Assembly: GCA_030037495.1 (NCBI GenBank)
Contig: JASHRG010000031.1
Coordinates: 1 to 41,331 of the forward strand
Direction: 5' to 3'
DNA from: Microcaldota archaeon
GTDB lineage: Archaea; Micrarchaeota; Micrarchaeia; Micrarchaeales; Micrarchaeaceae
Length of the DNA: 41,331 nt
The notes beneath the pieces were generated by a model, which was given only the letters and a program-made list of their open reading frames with translations, made no database searches and was not told the DNA's origin. The position numbers and the translations under genes are program-made. How positions within the stretch are numbered: the first letter of the stretch is position 1; each line of letters starts with the position of its first letter. Shown one piece after another: positions 39,638 to 41,331 of this stretch.

Positions 39638-40261
39638 TCAGTATGGATTTGTAAGCTCGCCCCTGTCTGCAGGTGGCTTGTACTTTCTGACAAAGTTCAG
39701 CACTGTCGTCTTAGTGTGCCTGTCATAAGCTTCCAGGTACTTCTGGACTTTCCTTCTGCTTATCGCTTTAAGCAAGTCCCCATAATCCTGGATGGACAGC
39801 CTAAGCCTGTAATGAAATAGATCTATCAGTGTCTTTTCAGGGTCAGACACAGGCACTGTAAGGCCACCGTACTGCAAATTGCGGAATCCGAAGAAGTGCT
39901 TCTTAGAGATGTGGTGCAGTATCAGCCTTGTATCATTGAACGATTCTGACATTTTTCTCCTTATGCTCCTGGTTGTCATAACCTCCATGATAACCTGGTC
40001 GTCTATAAGGTCTTGTATCATTAGTGCGCAAAGCCCACCGTAGTAGAATGGGCTGTACGAGAATCCTGCTACAACGCTGTTATTCTTGAAGCTGAATGCG
40101 CCCTTGGATACCCTAAACAGCCTGCCTGAGCTTGTCATGCGTGAAATCGTAACCTGGACTGTACTCTTAGATACCTTGTGCTTGCTCTTTAGCAGTAAAT
40201 ATGCATCACTTGTGGTAAAGACAGGCCAATCCTTGAAGCGCGCCTGTAGCTCATTTGGCAT
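39638..40261 (-). CDS. AbiEi-like antitoxin / regulator (second copy)
   Basis: The 207-residue protein has a winged-helix N-terminus (FTTSDAYLLLKSKHKVSKST, SRMTSSGRLFRVSKGAFSF). The AbiEi core is VAGFSYSPFYYGGLCALMI, HISKKHFFGFRNLQYGGLTV and PVSDPEKTLIDLFHYRLRLS. It shares its framework with the protein at 28287 but is well diverged. The start overlaps the toxin end by 11 nt. Expected roles are toxin neutralisation and repression at the palindrome at 40940. Confidence 0.85.
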   Translation of the reverse strand: MPNELQARFKDWPVFTTSDAYLLLKSKHKVSKSTVQVTISRMTSSGRLFRVSKGAFSFKNNSVVAGFSYSPFYYGGLCALMIQDLIDDQVIMEVMTTRSIRRKMSESFNDTRLILHHISKKHFFGFRNLQYGGLTVPVSDPEKTLIDLFHYRLRLSIQDYGDLLKAISRRKVQKYLEAYDRHTKTTVLNFVRKYKPPADRGELTNPY

Positions 40262-40928
40262 TGTCGTCTAACCACCTGGTTAACGTTTCTATTATACGAT
40301 CATATGGTATTGAAATTCCGGCCAAGATAAGGCCTTCTAGCTCATTCTCGTTTTTTGGGGGCTTGCCTCTTACTGTGCTAATCATATTCTTAAGGGAAGC
40401 GAGTGTCTTCTTTGACGGGTTATTAACCCTGTCTTTTAGGACCATTATGTCATACATGTCCTGGATCTCGGCCATGCCATCCTTGAATTTGCTTACATAG
40501 ACGTTTATCTTCTCGTTCAGCAGGTTTTCTGGGCTTAGTGCATGTATTATGCGTTTGCTGCCGTCAATGCGTGCGTATTCGACGGCTTCGCCTTTGGCAT
40601 GCGCGAAAGTGATGTCAAGCTTGCCAGTTGTATTATATCCTCTTACAATCACGTGCAGCGTGTTTGTTTTGTTATTAAATTTCTCTTCTCTTATAGGGTA
40701 ATCGTTAGCCGCCAATAGCTTGTGCAGCTCTTTCTGGAAAGCGCTTTCATCCTTTGGGTCAAGGTTTGCATAGAAGTCCACGTCCCTGGAGAACCTGTTG
40801 CCGCCGTAGCAGCGCCATATTGCTGTTCCTCCGTGCATCACAAGGCTGTCGTAACTAGAGTATATCAGGTCTACAAGTGAATCTTCTAGTATGGCCCTGG
40901 CTTTTTGTGCCTCATTTTTAAAGAACAT
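40251..40928 (-). CDS. AbiEii-like nucleotidyltransferase toxin (second copy)
   Basis: The ATG at 40928 gives 225 residues; an in-frame TTG at 40949 lies inside the operator at the predicted transcription start and is rejected. The active site is MHGGTAIWR (G33-G34-T35) then RFSRDVDFYA with S47, D49 and D51. The later block is LSPENLLNEKINVYVSKFKD ending QDMYDI. It matches the toxin at 28868 in layout. Toxin-first order is again unlike bacterial abiE. No tRNA fragment flanks this copy. Confidence 0.86.
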   Translation of the reverse strand: MFFKNEAQKARAILEDSLVDLIYSSYDSLVMHGGTAIWRCYGGNRFSRDVDFYANLDPKDESAFQKELHKLLAANDYPIREEKFNNKTNTLHVIVRGYNTTGKLDITFAHAKGEAVEYARIDGSKRIIHALSPENLLNEKINVYVSKFKDGMAEIQDMYDIMVLKDRVNNPSKKTLASLKNMISTVRGKPPKNENELEGLILAGISIPYDRIIETLTRWLDDNAK

Positions 40929-40939
40929 TAAAATGCACT

Positions 40940-40961
40940 TTAATAACAATATTGTTATTAA
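40940..40961. promoter_or_regulatory. Perfect 22-bp palindrome, probable operator of the second AbiE pair
   Basis: Half-site TTAATAACAAT (40940-40950) is followed directly by its exact reverse complement. It sits between a TATA box (40970-40977) and the toxin ATG, over the expected start of transcription, flanked by two direct copies of ATGCACTT (40933-40940 and 40963-40970). The sequence differs from the first pair's operator, but the position is the same. Confidence 0.7.
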
Positions 40962-40969
40962 TATGCACT

Positions 40970-40977
40970 TATATATC
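40970..40977 (-). promoter_or_regulatory. TATA box of the second AbiE pair
   Basis: ATATATAA on the minus strand lies about 42 nt before the toxin ATG and just upstream of the palindrome. Confidence 0.6.
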
Positions 40978-41007
40978 TAAATACTTTACTCTCAGCCAGG
41001 CGCATGC

Positions 41008-41331
41008 TCAGTACCAGCCCTTTGCCTTCATCGCCTTTGCAACCCTGTCAACTGCAATCACGTATGCGGCCATCCTTGGGCTTATCTTCTTGCCCTTTGC
41101 TGCATATGCCTTCTGCATGTCCATTGTGTCGTGGAAGCTCTTGCTTATTATCTTGTCAAGCTTTGCGTAGAACTCTTCTGTTTCCCAGTAGTATCCGGAC
41201 TGGTTCTGCAGCCATTCGAAGTATGAGCCAACCACACCTCCTGAGTTGACAAGGAAGTCTGGAAGGTCAACTATCCCCTTCTGGAAGAGTATGTCTGTTG
41301 CATCAGGAGTTACAGGACCGTTTGCAAGCTC
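41008..41331 (-). CDS. gdhA: Glutamate dehydrogenase, C-terminal part (runs off the window end)
   Basis: The frame is open from the window edge to a TAA or similar stop at 41008-41010, giving 107 C-terminal residues. It begins [15 protein letters not shown] and contains [20 protein letters not shown], the conserved NAD(P)-domain and hinge motifs of Glu/Leu/Phe/Val dehydrogenases. A helical C-terminus follows ([20 protein letters not shown]). It interconverts glutamate and 2-oxoglutarate plus ammonia. The N-terminal two-thirds, with the catalytic lysine, lies outside the window. Confidence 0.92.
   Translation of the reverse strand, partial: ELANGPVTPDATDILFQKGIVDLPDFLVNSGGVVGSYFEWLQNQSGYYWETEEFYAKLDKIISKSFHDTMDMQKAYAAKGKKISPRMAAYVIAVDRVAKAMKAKGWY

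Noticed and set aside
39151-41007. tRNA-targeted insertion for the second AbiE pair
   Set aside because: No tRNA gene or tRNA-like repeat is found on either side; only the 8-bp ATGCACTT direct copies flank the operator.

Overview
The window looks like the chromosome of a small-genome DPANN archaeon, most likely an ARMAN/Micrarchaeota-type organism. Archaeal marks seen directly are aIF1A and aIF2-beta, SRP54 with an archaeal 7S SRP RNA, a TBP-like protein, a DRG GTPase, a geranylgeranyl-reductase-family flavoprotein, a tRNA with a bulge-helix-bulge type intron, TATA boxes about 26 nt before RNA genes, and SD motifs of the GTGAT kind. The lineage is inferred from gene content and architecture, not from a marker phylogeny. 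Genes are tightly packed, and many convergent pairs abut or overlap at their 3' ends.

Layout: 1-1343 (minus) is a membrane CxC protein and its thioredoxin-like DUF929 neighbour. 1437-2270 is a TatD-type hydrolase. 2312-3107 is an intron-containing tRNA-Arg followed by a small Doc/Fic cassette that ends in a second, broken copy of the tRNA 3' half. 3151-5750 is an Ldh2-family protein, LemA and HtpX. 5751-9170 (minus) is a core operon (SRP54, DRG GTPase) followed by a winged-helix-like protein and a secreted cupredoxin-like protein. 9259-12482 holds a glycosyltransferase, a secreted protein, a one-repeat TBP-like gene with a frame problem at its start, and a geranylgeranyl reductase homologue. 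12488-19352 (minus) is the complex I block NuoH-I-J-K-L-M-N. 19412-25170 holds uncharacterised cytosolic and secreted proteins and a membrane pyrophosphatase. 25449-28277 holds a truncated surface protein, acylphosphatase, an unknown protein, aIF1A, aIF2-beta, SRP RNA and tRNA-Ser. 28214-29639 is an AbiE-type toxin-antitoxin cassette between tRNA-Ser and a second tRNA-Ser 3' fragment. 29725-39154 has two membrane proteins and a roughly 2,726-residue surface protein with two families of Ig-like repeats. 39151-40928 is a Nudix hydrolase downstream of a second AbiE-type pair. 41008-41331 is the C-terminus of a glutamate dehydrogenase.

How the genes work together: the Nuo block and the H+-pyrophosphatase are both predicted ion pumps. 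SRP54 plus SRP RNA would route the many secreted and membrane proteins seen here, including the giant adhesin-like protein, while LemA/HtpX fit membrane quality control. The most notable structure is a pair of unrelated toxin-type cassettes, one Doc-like and one AbiE-like. Each is wedged between an intact tRNA gene and a direct repeat of that tRNA's 3' part, with genes antisense to the tRNA, the toxin gene first, and no integrase. This suggests small tRNA-targeted elements that are mobilised in trans or are the addictive remains of larger ones.
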